Shown here piece after piece: positions 47,291 to 58,899 of a stretch of 64,000 nt of DNA. Under the pieces are notes generated by a model. The model searched no databases, was not told where the DNA came from, and saw only the letters and a program-made list of their open reading frames with translations. Source of the DNA: Paramecium tetraurelia (lineage: Eukaryota > Ciliophora > Oligohymenophorea > Peniculida > Parameciidae). Position 1 is the first letter of the stretch; every line of letters begins with the position of its first letter. The position numbers were made by a program, and so were the translations under genes. The stretch is from positions 496,001 through 560,000 of the forward strand of contig NW_001798989.1 of NCBI RefSeq assembly GCF_000165425.1, given 5' to 3'.

Positions 47291-47480
47291 TCAACAATCT
47301 TAATCTTCTGTTTCTTCAATTACTCTATCATGAATTAAATCGATATCCTCAAGACAATCTAGTAATGCAAATTCAATTGAGATATAACATTAAATTATAT
47401 TGATTGAAAAGCCAATAAGAAATATTAGTTATGATATTTCAATTAATTTAAGTTTCTCTATTTATTTCTAATCAAAGTAG
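47291..47480 (-). pseudogene. Possible small gene or gene fragment with TM helix
   Basis: A minus-strand frame reads a charged helix (QIEKLKLIEISQ), a hydrophobic helix (LIFLIGFSINIIQCYISIEF) and an acidic end (DCLEDIDLIHDR, EETEDQDC) before TGA at 47291-47293. I find no in-frame ATG or joining intron upstream. It looks like the 3' end of a decayed gene or a small gene with an unseen first exon. Confidence 0.25.
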
Positions 47481-47660
47481 CTTAAATTTTATATGGAATT
47501 AGTTAAAATGATTTAATTTATTTATAGGAAAATTATAGAATTATAAATTTTAAAACAAGAGTGTAGGATAGAATATTTTAATTAGACAAATAAAATAACA
47601 TTTTCTTTATTTATGTTTGAAAAAGCGTTAAAGTTTTAAGTACCGAAAAAAGGAGATAAA

Positions 47661-48134
47661 ATGAAATATGTACAACCTTTGCTGCCGACAATCAACTTCA
47701 ACAATTCTGAAAAATATAATGATTCCACAATAATAGCTGATTATTAATCAATAGGAAATAGACATTATCATTATAATAGTTAGAAAAGAAATTAGATTAA
47801 GTCTATTCGAAGATCGAGTAGAATAGGTTACACACAGATGATTGACAATTATAAGAATACCAGTCGACAATCTCAAGAGAATCCATTTTCAGAGGAATTC
47901 TTAATAAAACCATTTTAAAATAATAGAAATAAGGAACAACTTACAGAGAGATAACCAATAATGACGATGGATTACTAATTACATAAGTATAACACTATAG
48001 AAGGCACAACGAAAAGTATAAGATATAAGTCTTAGACTCAAAAGGTGGAGTAAATTGAGACAAACATGAAAATTTCTCCTTATATACATTAAAATAAAAG
48101 ATTTTAATGCATTGATTATTTCTACATCATTTGA
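47661..48134 (+). CDS. Unknown basic protein
   Basis: ATG 47661 to TGA 48132-48134, uninterrupted, 157 aa. It is hydrophilic, rich in Asn, Gln, Lys, Ser and Tyr, with basic patches (NQIKSIRRSSRIGYTQ) and no Cys cluster or membrane segment. Probably disordered. Its stop is convergent with, and 42 bp from, the trichocyst matrix gene stop. No family recognised. Confidence 0.5.
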
Positions 48135-48176
48135 ATATAATTTTAAATTGGTTTTTGTTTGATATAAGTCTTAAAC

Positions 48177-49382
48177 TCATTTCTTTCCATAGGAGGTTTG
48201 ATTGGCCATTTCCAAAACTTATTATTTGAAGATATGAATGACTTCATCAATAATAGCATTTTCCTCTAAGAAAATAGAATGAAGCAATACCATTTCTTCT
48301 ATTCAACTCGGTTTCATACAAGTCTCTTAACTCATATAAGGAAGCAGTGGCAGCATTGATGGCATTCTAAGAGTCCTTCAAAACACTGTTAGCTTTGGCT
48401 TAGACAGCAAGAGCAGCTTATTCTTACTTAAAAGATATGAGACAATAGACATACCACAACCAATTTATCTTACAATTGAGTCTTTCTTTGGATTTCATCA
48501 TTAAGATGTGCAACCTCAGATTCTGTATCAGCAAGCCAATCAGCCAATTAATAATAGGCAGCAATTTCATTGGCTTCCAAATTGGCTAATGAGGACTTTA
48601 ATTAATCTTCAAGATCAGATAGAGCATTGTAGACTAATTAACCAACATTAAGTCCTGGTTATCTGTCAGTAGATGATGATGATCCATTTTCTTATCCTAA
48701 TGCATGTAATTCTGCATTTCCTGATGCTTATTCTGCAGCTAATTAGGCAAATTTGGTCATGGCATCTTGATTGAACAATTGACTGTATTGTTTTAACTTG
48801 TCTGAGACATTTTGGACATTGATTTCAACCAATGAGGATGGTTATCCTGTTAAATATCCACTCAAATCGTTTTTCAAAACTCTGATGACTCCTAGAGCAT
48901 CATTATGTTGTTTGATTGCTCTTACAAATAATCCATTTGAGAAGCATCTCAACTCTTATAATTCGACTGATCTTCTATCAATATCAGCTAATCTTTAAGT
49001 TGCCCAGGCAATGTAATCTGTTGCTTCCTATATTATAATGATATCAGTTACTCTGTATTCAATTCCGATTTATTCTCTTCTTGCTTTAGCACTGGCCCAA
49101 GCCTTTTGATTTAATTCATTGACTTTTGATAATGCAGCAATTCTTGCCTAACCAATCTCTTCATCTGAGATATTCTTTTCGTCTGCCACTCCTTGGGCTT
49201 CGATGTTACTTGTTTTCAAATCATTCAATAAATCATAAACTGCTTAAACTGCATCATTGGATTCTGAACCTGTCTAAATAATTTATCAATTCGAATGATA
49301 CTTGAAGCAACAAAGCGAAATCAATATCGAATGCTGATACACTCATTAGACCTATCATCGCCAAAATTATGATCTTGTTCAT
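48177..49382 (-). CDS. Trichocyst matrix protein (TMP family)
   Basis: ATG 49382, introns 49274-49301 (28 nt), 48427-48454 (28 nt) and 48266-48290 (25 nt), TGA 48177-48179, about 374 aa, divisible by three. A signal peptide (MNKIIILAMIGLMSVSAF) is followed by helical heptads with Trp and Ala-rich segments (NQKAWASAKARREQ; YYQLADWLADTESEV). The protein ends in a helix before GKK (RRNEENAIIDEVIHIFKQQV). These are hallmarks of Paramecium trichocyst matrix proteins, which are made as precursors, cut, and crystallised in secretory trichocysts. The matrix expands explosively on exocytosis. Codon use is comparatively regular, fitting strong expression. Cys content is very low. The family call is strong; which TMP group is not determined. 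Confidence 0.85.
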
Positions 49383-49595
49383 TTCCTCTGAACTTTATTA
49401 TTATATTAAATAAAAACGGTATTGCAATTATTCATTTTAATAAATGCCCAACATAAATTCACACTCCTACCAAATCCAATCTCCCTTATACTTGTATATA
49501 TTCAATTTAAGATATGTAAAAACTATGAATTTATTATGCTACTTAGTTTATAAACTATATTAATATTTTATTTTTTATATATCTAACTGCTAATT

Positions 49596-50267
49596 ATGAG
49601 TGACTCACTGAGATCACTGTCAACGAATTAATCAATCGAGGGACAGGTCAGCAAAAAGAAAAAAGTTTAGTCAACTTCTTCAAAGACTAATCGTCCTTAG
49701 AATATTAGTTATAATGAACTCGTAGATTTATTGCACCCAAATCATCTATTCATTAATATTAGTTTGGAAGACAAGTTCAATGCAATTGAAATGTACCTAT
49801 AACCCATTTAAAATAGCCTTGAATCCGCCTATTTCCCAAACTTCAAATTCGTAGTTGATGAAAACCTAGAAGACACAGAAGTCAAATGGAAGCGCTTACC
49901 TTCATTTATTAAATTGACTACCTGAAAAAGGTATTATCTTGTAGTTTTCATATATAAGAATAATCATTTTAAATCATAGCCACTCTCACTTTCGTTCACC
50001 TCATTCTCCATTACTCCAATACAATTCAATTAATCAATATCCATAAATAATAAAATCATATCGCTAAATTTAATTCCAAAGTATTACAATGAGGCTCCCC
50101 TCTACCCATTGAAGAGAGATTTATCTAACAATTTCCAACTGAACTTTTCTGGAAGTGCAATTCATTATAAAAATATATTGCAATTAAACTTGAAACTATT
50201 ATTTCCTCTCTCTAAAAATGGAGGAATCTAAAGAAATGAATTATTTATATAATTTTCTTGGTTATGA
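49596..50267 (+). CDS. Unknown protein with an in-frame TGA (interrupted reading frame)
   Basis: ATG 49596 opens a frame that meets TGA at 49923-49925 (109 codons) and then stays open, in the same frame, to TGA 50265-50267 (224 codons in all). Both halves look coding: NELVDLLHPNHLFINISLED before, and PIQFNQSISINNKIISLNLI and PLKRDLSNNFQLNFSGSAIH after. No GT donor sits between the last good codons and the TGA, so an intron is unlikely. The context reads KLTT-stop-KRYYLVVFIYKNN, which would suit Trp at the stop (TGG to TGA). It could be a nonsense mutation, a sequencing error, programmed readthrough, or two genes. The stop is 8 bp from the convergent secreted-protein stop. Confidence 0.55.
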
Positions 50268-50275
50268 ATAGAAAA

Positions 50276-50524
50276 TCATATGTGTTTTGCCTTAAAATCT
50301 GTAGAGGCATCTTTAATTCCTTCATGCAATTTCTTTAAAGCGTCCTGATATTGAAGCAATGAAACTTTGTTCTAACCTTGTCCACCTGTTGTGGTCTTTC
50401 CTGATCCACAAGAGCATTTCTTAACTTCAGATGATGTGTCAGGTTGATCATTGTTTCCTCTCAGTTGTTGAGCTGTCACACTTAGGATCAAGAACACTAG
50501 CAATAATACTTTAAATATATTCAT
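50276..50524 (-). CDS. Small secreted protein
   Basis: ATG 50524 to TGA 50276-50278, uninterrupted, 82 aa. A clear signal peptide (MNIFKVLLLVFLILSVTAQQ) is followed by a short acidic spacer, CSCGSG with two Cys, a GTTTGGQGQ stretch and a helical end (QYQDALKKLHEGIKDAS). An upstream in-frame ATG exists at 50590, but it lies inside the preceding gene's 3' end and would bury the signal peptide. The mature protein would be about 63 aa. Function unknown; a secretory-granule or surface role is possible. Confidence 0.6.
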
Positions 50525-50555
50525 TATATTAAATAATAAAAAACGATTACTCTCA

Positions 50556-51379
50556 TCAATATCGAAATTATAATACTTAAAATGAATCATTTTTTAGTAA
50601 AGATTTCTTTGATTTCTTTTACTAAGTATGTTAAATGAATATTTTACAAATCTAACTTTGGATGGAGTAGTGAATTCCTCTACTTATGATGATTTCTATC
50701 TCCTTAGAATATTTTGAGCATCACGAATGAACTTCCAATCATCTTCTTAAGAATCATTAATATTTTGAGTATAATACCGAGAAGAGCATATCGAATCCTT
50801 CTTTTTGAGAGCGCTCTTTAAGGGTTATTCCTTCAATTTCTTTGGGCTCTTCTAACTCAAATGTTACTCAAATTCTGCTAAAATTTATAATCTCTCATGC
50901 AGGTATTCTATTACATCAAACTTAACATACCTTCATCTAACTATTCCAACTTTTTAACATATATATGTCTTATTTCTTTCAGTCGTTTATTTAAAAAGCT
51001 TTATTCTTCATTAATAATTTTTTCTTTTTGAATGAAAGAACTAATTCCTTCCGATGTTGTATATTTAGTCTGTTCCAACGATTGTTATGAGTTGCTGCCC
51101 TACTTTTTATCTTTAACCGAAAATTCAATGTTATCTGATAGTAATGAAATGTAACTCTTTTGATTTGTGTCGATAGGAGATAGTTACAGTTGAATTGGCG
51201 TGTTGGAGCTGGCATAGTCACCAAAAATCATTGGAGAGGAATTTTTTATTTTATGCATTGGATCTGAATCTAGAGTTAGAATAAATTTAATGTTTACAAT
51301 CATCCATCTTGGTTTTGCATTGAATATTGAGTTTCTATATTACTGCATCAAAATCAGTACTTTAAGCTAACTTTTTCAT
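50556..51379 (-). CDS. Unknown polar protein with helical segment
   Basis: ATG 51379; introns 51270-51297 (28 nt), 50908-50930 (23 nt) and 50622-50647 (26 nt); TGA 50556-50558; about 248 aa, divisible by three. It starts MKKLAQSTDFDAVIQKLNIQ, is Ser/Gln/Lys-rich with a charged helix in the middle (EEQSFLNKRLKEIRHIYVKK), and ends in a basic tail (KKSKKSLLKNDSF). If the last intron is retained, the frame runs without a stop into the downstream secreted-protein gene. The 26-nt intron is therefore needed to end this protein. No family recognised. Confidence 0.6.
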
Positions 51380-51527
51380 TTATTTTAGTGATTGTTATAT
51401 TTATATAACTATAATTTAAAATAGTATTAATTATCAACTTATTTAGAATTGATTAGATTGATTATTATTCGAAAGTTTAGATGTTTTGAAAAATAAAATA
51501 AAAGAAAGAAGAAATCAAACATAAAAT

Positions 51528-51761
51528 ATGTAGGCAAAAACTTAAAAATAGAAAGAATTCTAAGTGGAAATGGAAAAATAAAGTGAGAGATATATATAGT
51601 TATAACCTTGTCTACTTATTTGATAATATTTAAAAGGTACCGCTCTTAATTTTTAATTAATTCATTTTGCAATTATTCATCTTATGGCTGATTATCTATT
51701 TAAATGCAGTTGTGTATAATAATATATAAAAACTGTTACATTAACAGAGGAAGAGGAATGA
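51528..51761 (+). CDS. Possible small protein
   Basis: ATG 51528, proposed intron 51610-51636 (27 nt), TGA 51759-51761, about 68 aa. The start is Gln/Lys-rich (MQAKTQKQKEFQVEMEKQSE) and the end acidic (TVTLTEEEE). It lies in the promoter region of the giant EF-hand gene. Chance open frames of this length are common here, so this is weak. Confidence 0.25.
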
Positions 51762-51902
51762 AAAAGTACATACTTACAATTTGAAACTCTAATTCTAATA
51801 GTTTTAAGAAAATAGTTAATATGGCAAAGTTAGATTGAATAAAAGCGAAAAAGGATTGTTTTTAAATTACTTATTATATTATTTTATTGATTGATATATA
51901 TA

Positions 51903-54900
51903 ATGTCTGAGAGTGAAAATTTCAAATTAAGAAGAGAAATTATACAGCTCAAAAAACAAATTGAGTAATTGCGAGAAGACGGTCGCTAGAAAGATTAAAG
52001 AGTCGCATTTTTGGAAGCAGAATAAGAGTTTCATTAGGGGAGATATGAGGAATAGAAGGCAAAATATAATGATTGCTTTACCAGAATGAGAGAATTAGAA
52101 AAGATGGTTAATAGGGATGATGCATATACAAAAGAGACCTTAAAGAATTAATTAGATAAAGCAAAGGATGATTTAGATAGAGAGAAGGCAGCTGTTCAAT
52201 AATACATCGATTAATTGGAGAAGGTGAAACTTGAAAATGGTAATCTGATGTGGCAATTGACATAATTATCGTTGAAATACAAGGATGAAAATATAGTCAA
52301 GGATGAATTCCATTACAGAGATGAAGTTTAGGATAACAGAGAAAAATTGAAGAATTTGGTGGAAAAAACAAATGCTTTGAATTAGGCCATTGAAAGATTG
52401 AGTGCTGAAAACAGAGTGTTGAGAAAGATGGCAGGAGTTCCAGATGATTATTAATTTGAATTGGATGATGTGATTTAAGAAGGATAATTGTAAGTAGAGA
52501 AGTACAGAGCTCAAGTGATTGAATTAGAGAGAGAAGTGGAAGAATTGGAAGAAGAGAGAGCAAGGTTGAGAAGAAAATTGAGAGAATAAGTTGCTGGAGG
52601 TGAAGTGAATTTGGAAGAATTCGATACTTAATCAAATAATCAATTGAGAAAGGAAAATTAGGAATTGAGAAGTAAAGTAAAGATGTTGGAGGAAGAAAAT
52701 GCCCATATTCGTTAAAATTAATAAGATTATGGAGCTATGGGCATGGGCACGTAGTAAGGAATTATGAGAATTACTAATGATCAGATGTAAGAAATGATGT
52801 AGAAATAATAACAGGAACTAAAAGAACAGCTTTAAGAGATAGTCAAAACTATGAAAGGGTAAAACTATTAGGAGACTACATAAGTCAAATAATCAATTAT
52901 TTCATAAAAATAAGTTGTTGATACAACTGGATTGGATAAATTAAGTGTTCCTCCTAATCCTATCCCAGGAGCATTTGGAAATTATAATGATATTAAAGAA
53001 GGTTACAGTTAGCGATTTAATGTTAGATTTCCAGTAGATATGTCCTCAGCATATGGGGATTCAGGTATGGATCAGATGTAATTGAAATACGAATTAGCAT
53101 CATTGCAATTGTAGAATATAGAGACCTTGAGATTATTGCAACAGAAGGAAGCTGAGTATACCAATTTATTATAAGAAGTTACTACAATTAAGGAAGATAT
53201 AAAGGGCAAGTGTTTGTTGGTTTAAGACCAATTGTTTGTGAAGTATATTGAGGAGAGAGACAAATTTAAGGTGATGTATGGAGAAATCCAAGAGAAATAC
53301 AAGGCTTAATTGGATTTGAATGTGGAAGCCAAGATTAAGTTAGCTCATTATGAGGATTTTATGAGAGACAGAGAGAAGCCAAAGAAGGATTTGGAAGACA
53401 AGTTGGGGGAGATGGCTAAGAGAACTGCAATTTTAGATGTCAATTTGATCAAATTATCAAGAAAGTATGATGCATTGACTGAAGAATATAAATAAATGAA
53501 GACCAGTTATACAATAGTAGAGAGTGAGAGTATGGCAAAGGAGAAGGAATTGTTAGAAAAAATATATAATTTGCTTTCATGGAAGAAATCAGCAGAAGAA
53601 CATATGAAGGTTATGATCAAAGAATTAAAGAATTCAGTACCATCTGATTTATTCAACAATCTTAGACAAAAGTTGGAATACACTTAGGATAAATTGGCTA
53701 ATGCCCAATTGAAAGAGGCAGAGTTCTAAAAGAGAATTGCAACTCTTGAAAGTCATGAGAGAGAAGCATTTGAAAGAGGAGAGAGAGTAAGGTAATTGGA
53801 AGAAGAATTAGTGGAAATTCAATTAGAAGAAGAAGTGATTAAGAAAAGATTGTAGAGTTTTGATCCTGCTTTTGATAAATATGTTAAGATATATGAACAC
53901 ATTGTAGAGTTTATTAAGATTAAAAATATATCGGTTATAGAAATATTCAAATTATTCGATGAGAATGGAGACAACAAGATTTCAAGAAGTGAATTCACCA
54001 CAGCTATTGGTAACATTGGAGTTCCTGTCAATAATGACGATATGGAAATTGTATTCATGTTTGTAGACTTAGATGGAACTGGCTAAATTGAATATTAAGA
54101 GTTCATTCGAAAACTTAAGAGATCAGGAATCAATCTCAGAAAACCAGAAGATTAATTGCTATATCAATTATATAATGCAATCAAGGAGTCAGGATATGAC
54201 TTAAGATCTGCTTTCTAAGCATTTGATACTAATTGTGATAATGTCATCTCCAAAGCAGACATGAAAGAAGCACTTCTTTAGATGAATATAAAACATGATC
54301 AAAAAGCTATTGATTATATCTTTAGAATGGCAGACACTAGTGGAGATAATCAAATCAACTATGAGGAGTTTTATGTATTATTTGATGAAATTGTTAAAAG
54401 CGAGTTAATTAATTAAGGGAAATCAATCTAACTAACCTTAGATATTAAGTATCAAATTATGTGTAAATTGGATCAATCAATTAAAGATTAGAGATTAACA
54501 TTACTTGATGTATTTAACATGATAGATAGAGATGGAGATCAAATTATTACATTAATGGAATTTTAAGCTCTATTCAGAGAATTAGAGGGAGGTATCGCCC
54601 CTGATTTGATTAGATAACTGTTTGATTAGATGGATTAAGATCGCAATGGTCAAATAAGTTATAATGAAATGTTAAATTATTTAAGAACGGCAAAGACAGA
54701 AGAGGAGAAATACCAGAAGTTGCAATTTATTTAGTAAAGAACAGAACAACTGAAAAGTTTACAGGAAGCAGATGTCAATCTTCAAAAAGCAAAACTAGAA
54801 AATAAAGGATAAACATTAGAAGATAGATTAAAAATGAAAATAAGCATATTAGAAATGAGGGAGAGAAATGCACATTAAAAATGTGAAGTTCTACTCAACT

Positions 54901-57639
54901 AATTAACTAATACGGAGTTAAAACTAAAGGAAACAACAAAGACTTTATTTGAACTATAAAATTAAATGGAGAAATCCAATGATACTTTCTATAGAGATAG
55001 AGAGGAAAAGCTTATGTTGTTGGAAAGATTGAAAGGAGCATTATCCAGAGAAGAAAGCGAAAAAATGACTAAGCAAATCGAATAATAGAGATTGACCATT
55101 TCTGATTAAAATAGTGCCATCACAACGTATAGACAATTGTATGATACTGCAGTCATGTAGACTAAGAGTATGAAATTAACTATAGAAAAAATAAAAAATG
55201 ATACGGACACTATGTAGTAAACAATAAAAGAATTACAGGCAATATCAGATTAGAATATGATGATTGGCAAGTTGTATCATCATCTCATGGTTGCAAGATG
55301 GCATGAGGCATAAACTAATCAGAAGTATGAGAAAGTCTTGGATGAATTAAGAAAACTCAAGTTGTAATCTGAATCATATGATACAACAATTCTTAAACAA
55401 TCATAAGAAATTATTTCATAAAATACGATCTTTTCAGAACAAATTAAATCGTACGAATAATAACTCACTGAACTCAAATTAAAAATATTACCTACTGTTA
55501 CTTTACAAAGAGTTGAAGAATAAGCGAAAAGAGTCAAAGAATTGTCAGATATGAAATCTGAGGTTGAAAGACAAAACAGAGAATTGAGAGACAGGTTTTA
55601 TGAATTACAATTAAAGGCAGATTATTTTGATAATTACAAGGAGAAATTAGATAATCTAGAGAGAATCTTAAGATAAAATAATCCTGACGAATTAAGTTAA
55701 TAAATTATAACAGTTAGTTAAAAATTATCTGATGAAAAAATAGAATTGCTTAGGGTTAGAAGGGAGATGTAAGTTAGTGCGGAAAAGCAAGAATACTATT
55801 AAAGATTAAATAAACAATACACTGATACTATTAAGAAGTTAGAATATGAATTAGCACATGCTGATTTGGACTTAAGAAAAAGAGAAGAAGATTGGAGGAA
55901 GAGATTCTATGAACAAAGAAAAACTATTTTTGCCTAATTAGGACTCATTGAAAAAGGAGATATAAAAGAGTTTTCTTAAAAAAATACAGATGCTAGCAAA
56001 ATGCTTATTGATGCAATTTAGAAAAAGTAGAATTAGCAGACTGAATACCAAAATCAGCCAACTGAATAATAGTAAATAGAAAATTCACAACTATAAAGAA
56101 GAATATAAGAATTAGAAGCTTAAGTCAAGGCAAAAAGCATAGAAATTGAAGCGTATGTAGAAAGATAAAAGATTGTTGCTGGAGGTTCCACTGTGTTTTA
56201 ATAATAACAATTAGAAGATTATACAAAGACTTTATTAGCTCAAGAAGCTGAAAAAGTTTCTACTGCGGGTTAATAAATGTTAAAGGCTATGCAGGAAATA
56301 ATTAAGGACAAGGATAGAGAATTAGAAAGAAAGGAATAGTAGATAGAGGCTATGCGACAGGAGTCTTTAATGAATAAGAAAAAAGATGTTTCAGAAATAT
56401 AAAGATTAACTGATTTATTACATAAAAGAGATTAAGCACTACAAGATGCAAACAGAATGGGTAATAACACAAATTTCAATAATTTCTCATATCTGTAATA
56501 AAATTAGATGTCTGAATTATAACCAGTATTGATAGAGAAATATTAATAATAATTATCAGAAAAGGATAGGAAAATAAAAGATTTAGAATTATCATTCGAA
56601 GCAGAGAAAAATGCTTTGAAGAAAGTAAAAGAACAATTAACGAAAACTATTGCAATGAAGGAATAATTAGAAATAGATTTGGAGAGCGAAAAGAAATTGA
56701 ATGAAAACATGTAATATGTATCGAAGATTGAGAAATTATAAAATTTAGTGAATGAAAAAAATAGTTTATTGGCTTCATAAAAGAAAACTATTATTGCTTT
56801 AAAAGAAGAATAATTTAAAATAGCAGGAGAATCTATGAATAAGGAATAAACTTACAAAAGTAAAGAAGCTAAATTAAATAATAATACAACTGAGCTTGAA
56901 TTTAAATTAACTAAAATGGTTAATGAAACGAAATTATTAAAAGAGGAAATCAAAGATAAACAGAAAAAGTTAGAATAACTGTAAGAAAAGGAAATTCAAA
57001 ATAGAGCATAAATGACAGATCTACAAAAGAAAAACTCAGAACTTAAAGCAATTATCTAAGCTGGAGGTGGCAAATTAGAAGAGTAAGATTAAACAGTAAC
57101 AAATATTTAAGCAAAACTTTAATAGTTTAACTAAATGTCAATGGAGAAAGTATAATTAGAAAGAGAAATTCAATTTTTAAAGTAATAAGGAGGAACAAGA
57201 GAATTATTTGATAAAGATGCTACATTAAAACCATCAACAGGGTTATATTTTAAGACATTCTCAGATTTGTTGGATACTCTGAAATAATATTTAATAACAA
57301 AACCTAAGTTTGATTTACTTTTTGAATTTAAAAAGTTGGACAAATAGTCAGAATATATACTGCCAATGGCAAAGTTCTTTGAAGTGTTATCCAATGCTGG
57401 AGTAAAACTGAAAACAAGGTATAATGTTGTTTAATATTTTTAGAGATCAAAAATTAGTGATTGACACGATTAAGACAAAGGATGAGAATGCAGATTACTA
57501 TTTCAAGTTTTACTATGTTTATAAGGGTTGGGCAGACAATATTGTTCAAACTGATTTAGAAGATAAATCTTAATTATAGTAATAGCCACAAATCCAATAA
57601 CAACAGTCTTAAAAGTTTAGTTTAAAAAATAAAAAATGA
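51903..57639 (+). CDS. Giant coiled-coil protein with six EF-hands (CEP290-like candidate)
   Basis: ATG 51903, a single intron 57419-57443 (25 nt), TGA 57637-57639, about 1,903 aa with exact frame closure. Nearly all is coiled coil (MSESENFKLRREIIQLKKQI onward). Six EF-hand loops sit in the middle, at about residues 685, 721, 774, 810, 873 and 909 (for example DENGDNKISRSEF, DLDGTGQIEYQEF, DTSGDNQINYEEF, DRDGDQIITLMEF, DQDRNGQISYNEM). Most keep acidic ligands at loop positions 1, 3 and 5; the third (DTNCDNVISKADM) is weaker. The C-terminus ends in a compact domain (TFSDLLDTLKQYLITK ... FFEVLSNAGVKL) and a Gln-rich tail. Size and coiled coil recall ciliary transition-zone proteins such as CEP290, but the EF-hand block is unlike the animal protein. 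Treat the name as a hypothesis. Confidence 0.75.
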
Positions 57640-57680
57640 GATGATTGTAATTGAAATAAAATAAATAATGAATTATTTAC

Positions 57681-58899
57681 TCAATTCATTTCTATAGATA
57701 AATTATATTTCTTATATTTACTAGTTGAAATTCTTGGTTTTGAAGTATTTGTGCTGGATCTCCTATTTATAATTATAATCTTTACTATTTTATATTTAAC
57801 TAAGGCTTAATCTGCATTGTGGGTTATTGCTTTTATTAGAATTGTTATTATTGCTGTTTTTATTGCTTTTTATTTTTATTACTATTTCATTTGATTAAGG
57901 TATTGGATTGTACTTTAGGCTCTTACATCCATTCCAGTGTTACATCTAGATTGATTAGTAACTGTAGTTTTATTTTTTTAGTTATTATTTGATAACCTGG
58001 CTTTCATCTCTTCCAAAGGTTCAGTAGAACATCGATTCGAATTTCTCTGATAACTCGATAGAGACGAGCGATTTAACAATTATTTTTTTTGTAGTATTTA
58101 AGCTACGGTTAAAGCTTATTGCTGTAAATCCATAGTTTAACTATTAATATTAACATTAAGATTGATATGACTATTATTGACATTAAAGATGGTGTTGGCC
58201 TTGGATGGATTGCTCTTACTTTTCTATTTCGATAAGATGGCTGCTAGATTGGTTTTGCTGAGAGACTTTTTAGATTCAGTTGGAATGGACTTCTTCACAG
58301 AGGAGGTTTTGGTATCTATTTCAAAGGGTCTTTGATTTTTTTTACTTATACTTCCGTTGATAATGACTATTATAATGAGTTGTACTATTGGAATTGCTCT
58401 TTGCTCTGGAGGCCCCTTTTTATTCGCACTTTTTCTTAACAAAATCTTTGCAATTTATTGTATGCAACTTCCTTTCTAAATCGTTTAAGATCGTTCTATA
58501 TGTTTATTATGTAGCTGCATGTTTTGCTTTTTTAGGTTGAGGAGGCTTTAATTTTTATTAATAAGGTTTTGGCTACAATACAACCGCATCATCCGATAAA
58601 TGCTCAGATGAACTATTAAAATTGAAATTTAGATCCAATTAATCCTCTGATTTTTCATTTCCTTCTGTTTTTAAACGTTGTGGAGATTCGATTGTTTAAT
58701 ATTTATCAGGTGTTTCTTCAAAAGGTATTCGAGGAAACACATAATCCTATTTTGATTATCTAAATTTGAATTCGATCTCTTCTCTCTATAAACATCTATT
58801 TGAAGATAACGGTTGGCAAACTTGCATAAAGTAATCGTCCGTTCTATTCGAAGAATCACAATTAAATTTATCAGTCATCTGTGAATATATATCATCCAT
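57681..58899 (-). CDS. Unknown Ser/Asn/Lys-rich basic protein
   Basis: ATG 58899 to TGA 57681-57683. A very short 19-nt intron (near 58350-58370) is needed to join two good frames; with it the length is 400 codons exactly. The protein starts MDDIYSQMTDKFNCDSSNRT, has a Pro/Lys-rich linker (QPKPYQQKLKPPQPKKAKHA), a helix with Cys (DLERKLHTINCKDFVKKKCE) and long basic Ser/Asn/Gln-rich stretches. It is probably disordered and possibly nucleic-acid or microtubule binding, but no domain is recognised. The stop is 41 bp from the convergent giant gene stop. Confidence 0.5.

Noticed and set aside
50525-50590. Upstream in-frame ATG (MIHFKYYNF...) for the small secreted protein
   Set aside because: It overlaps the 3' end of the preceding gene and would place the signal peptide internally; ATG 50524 gives a normal signal peptide.
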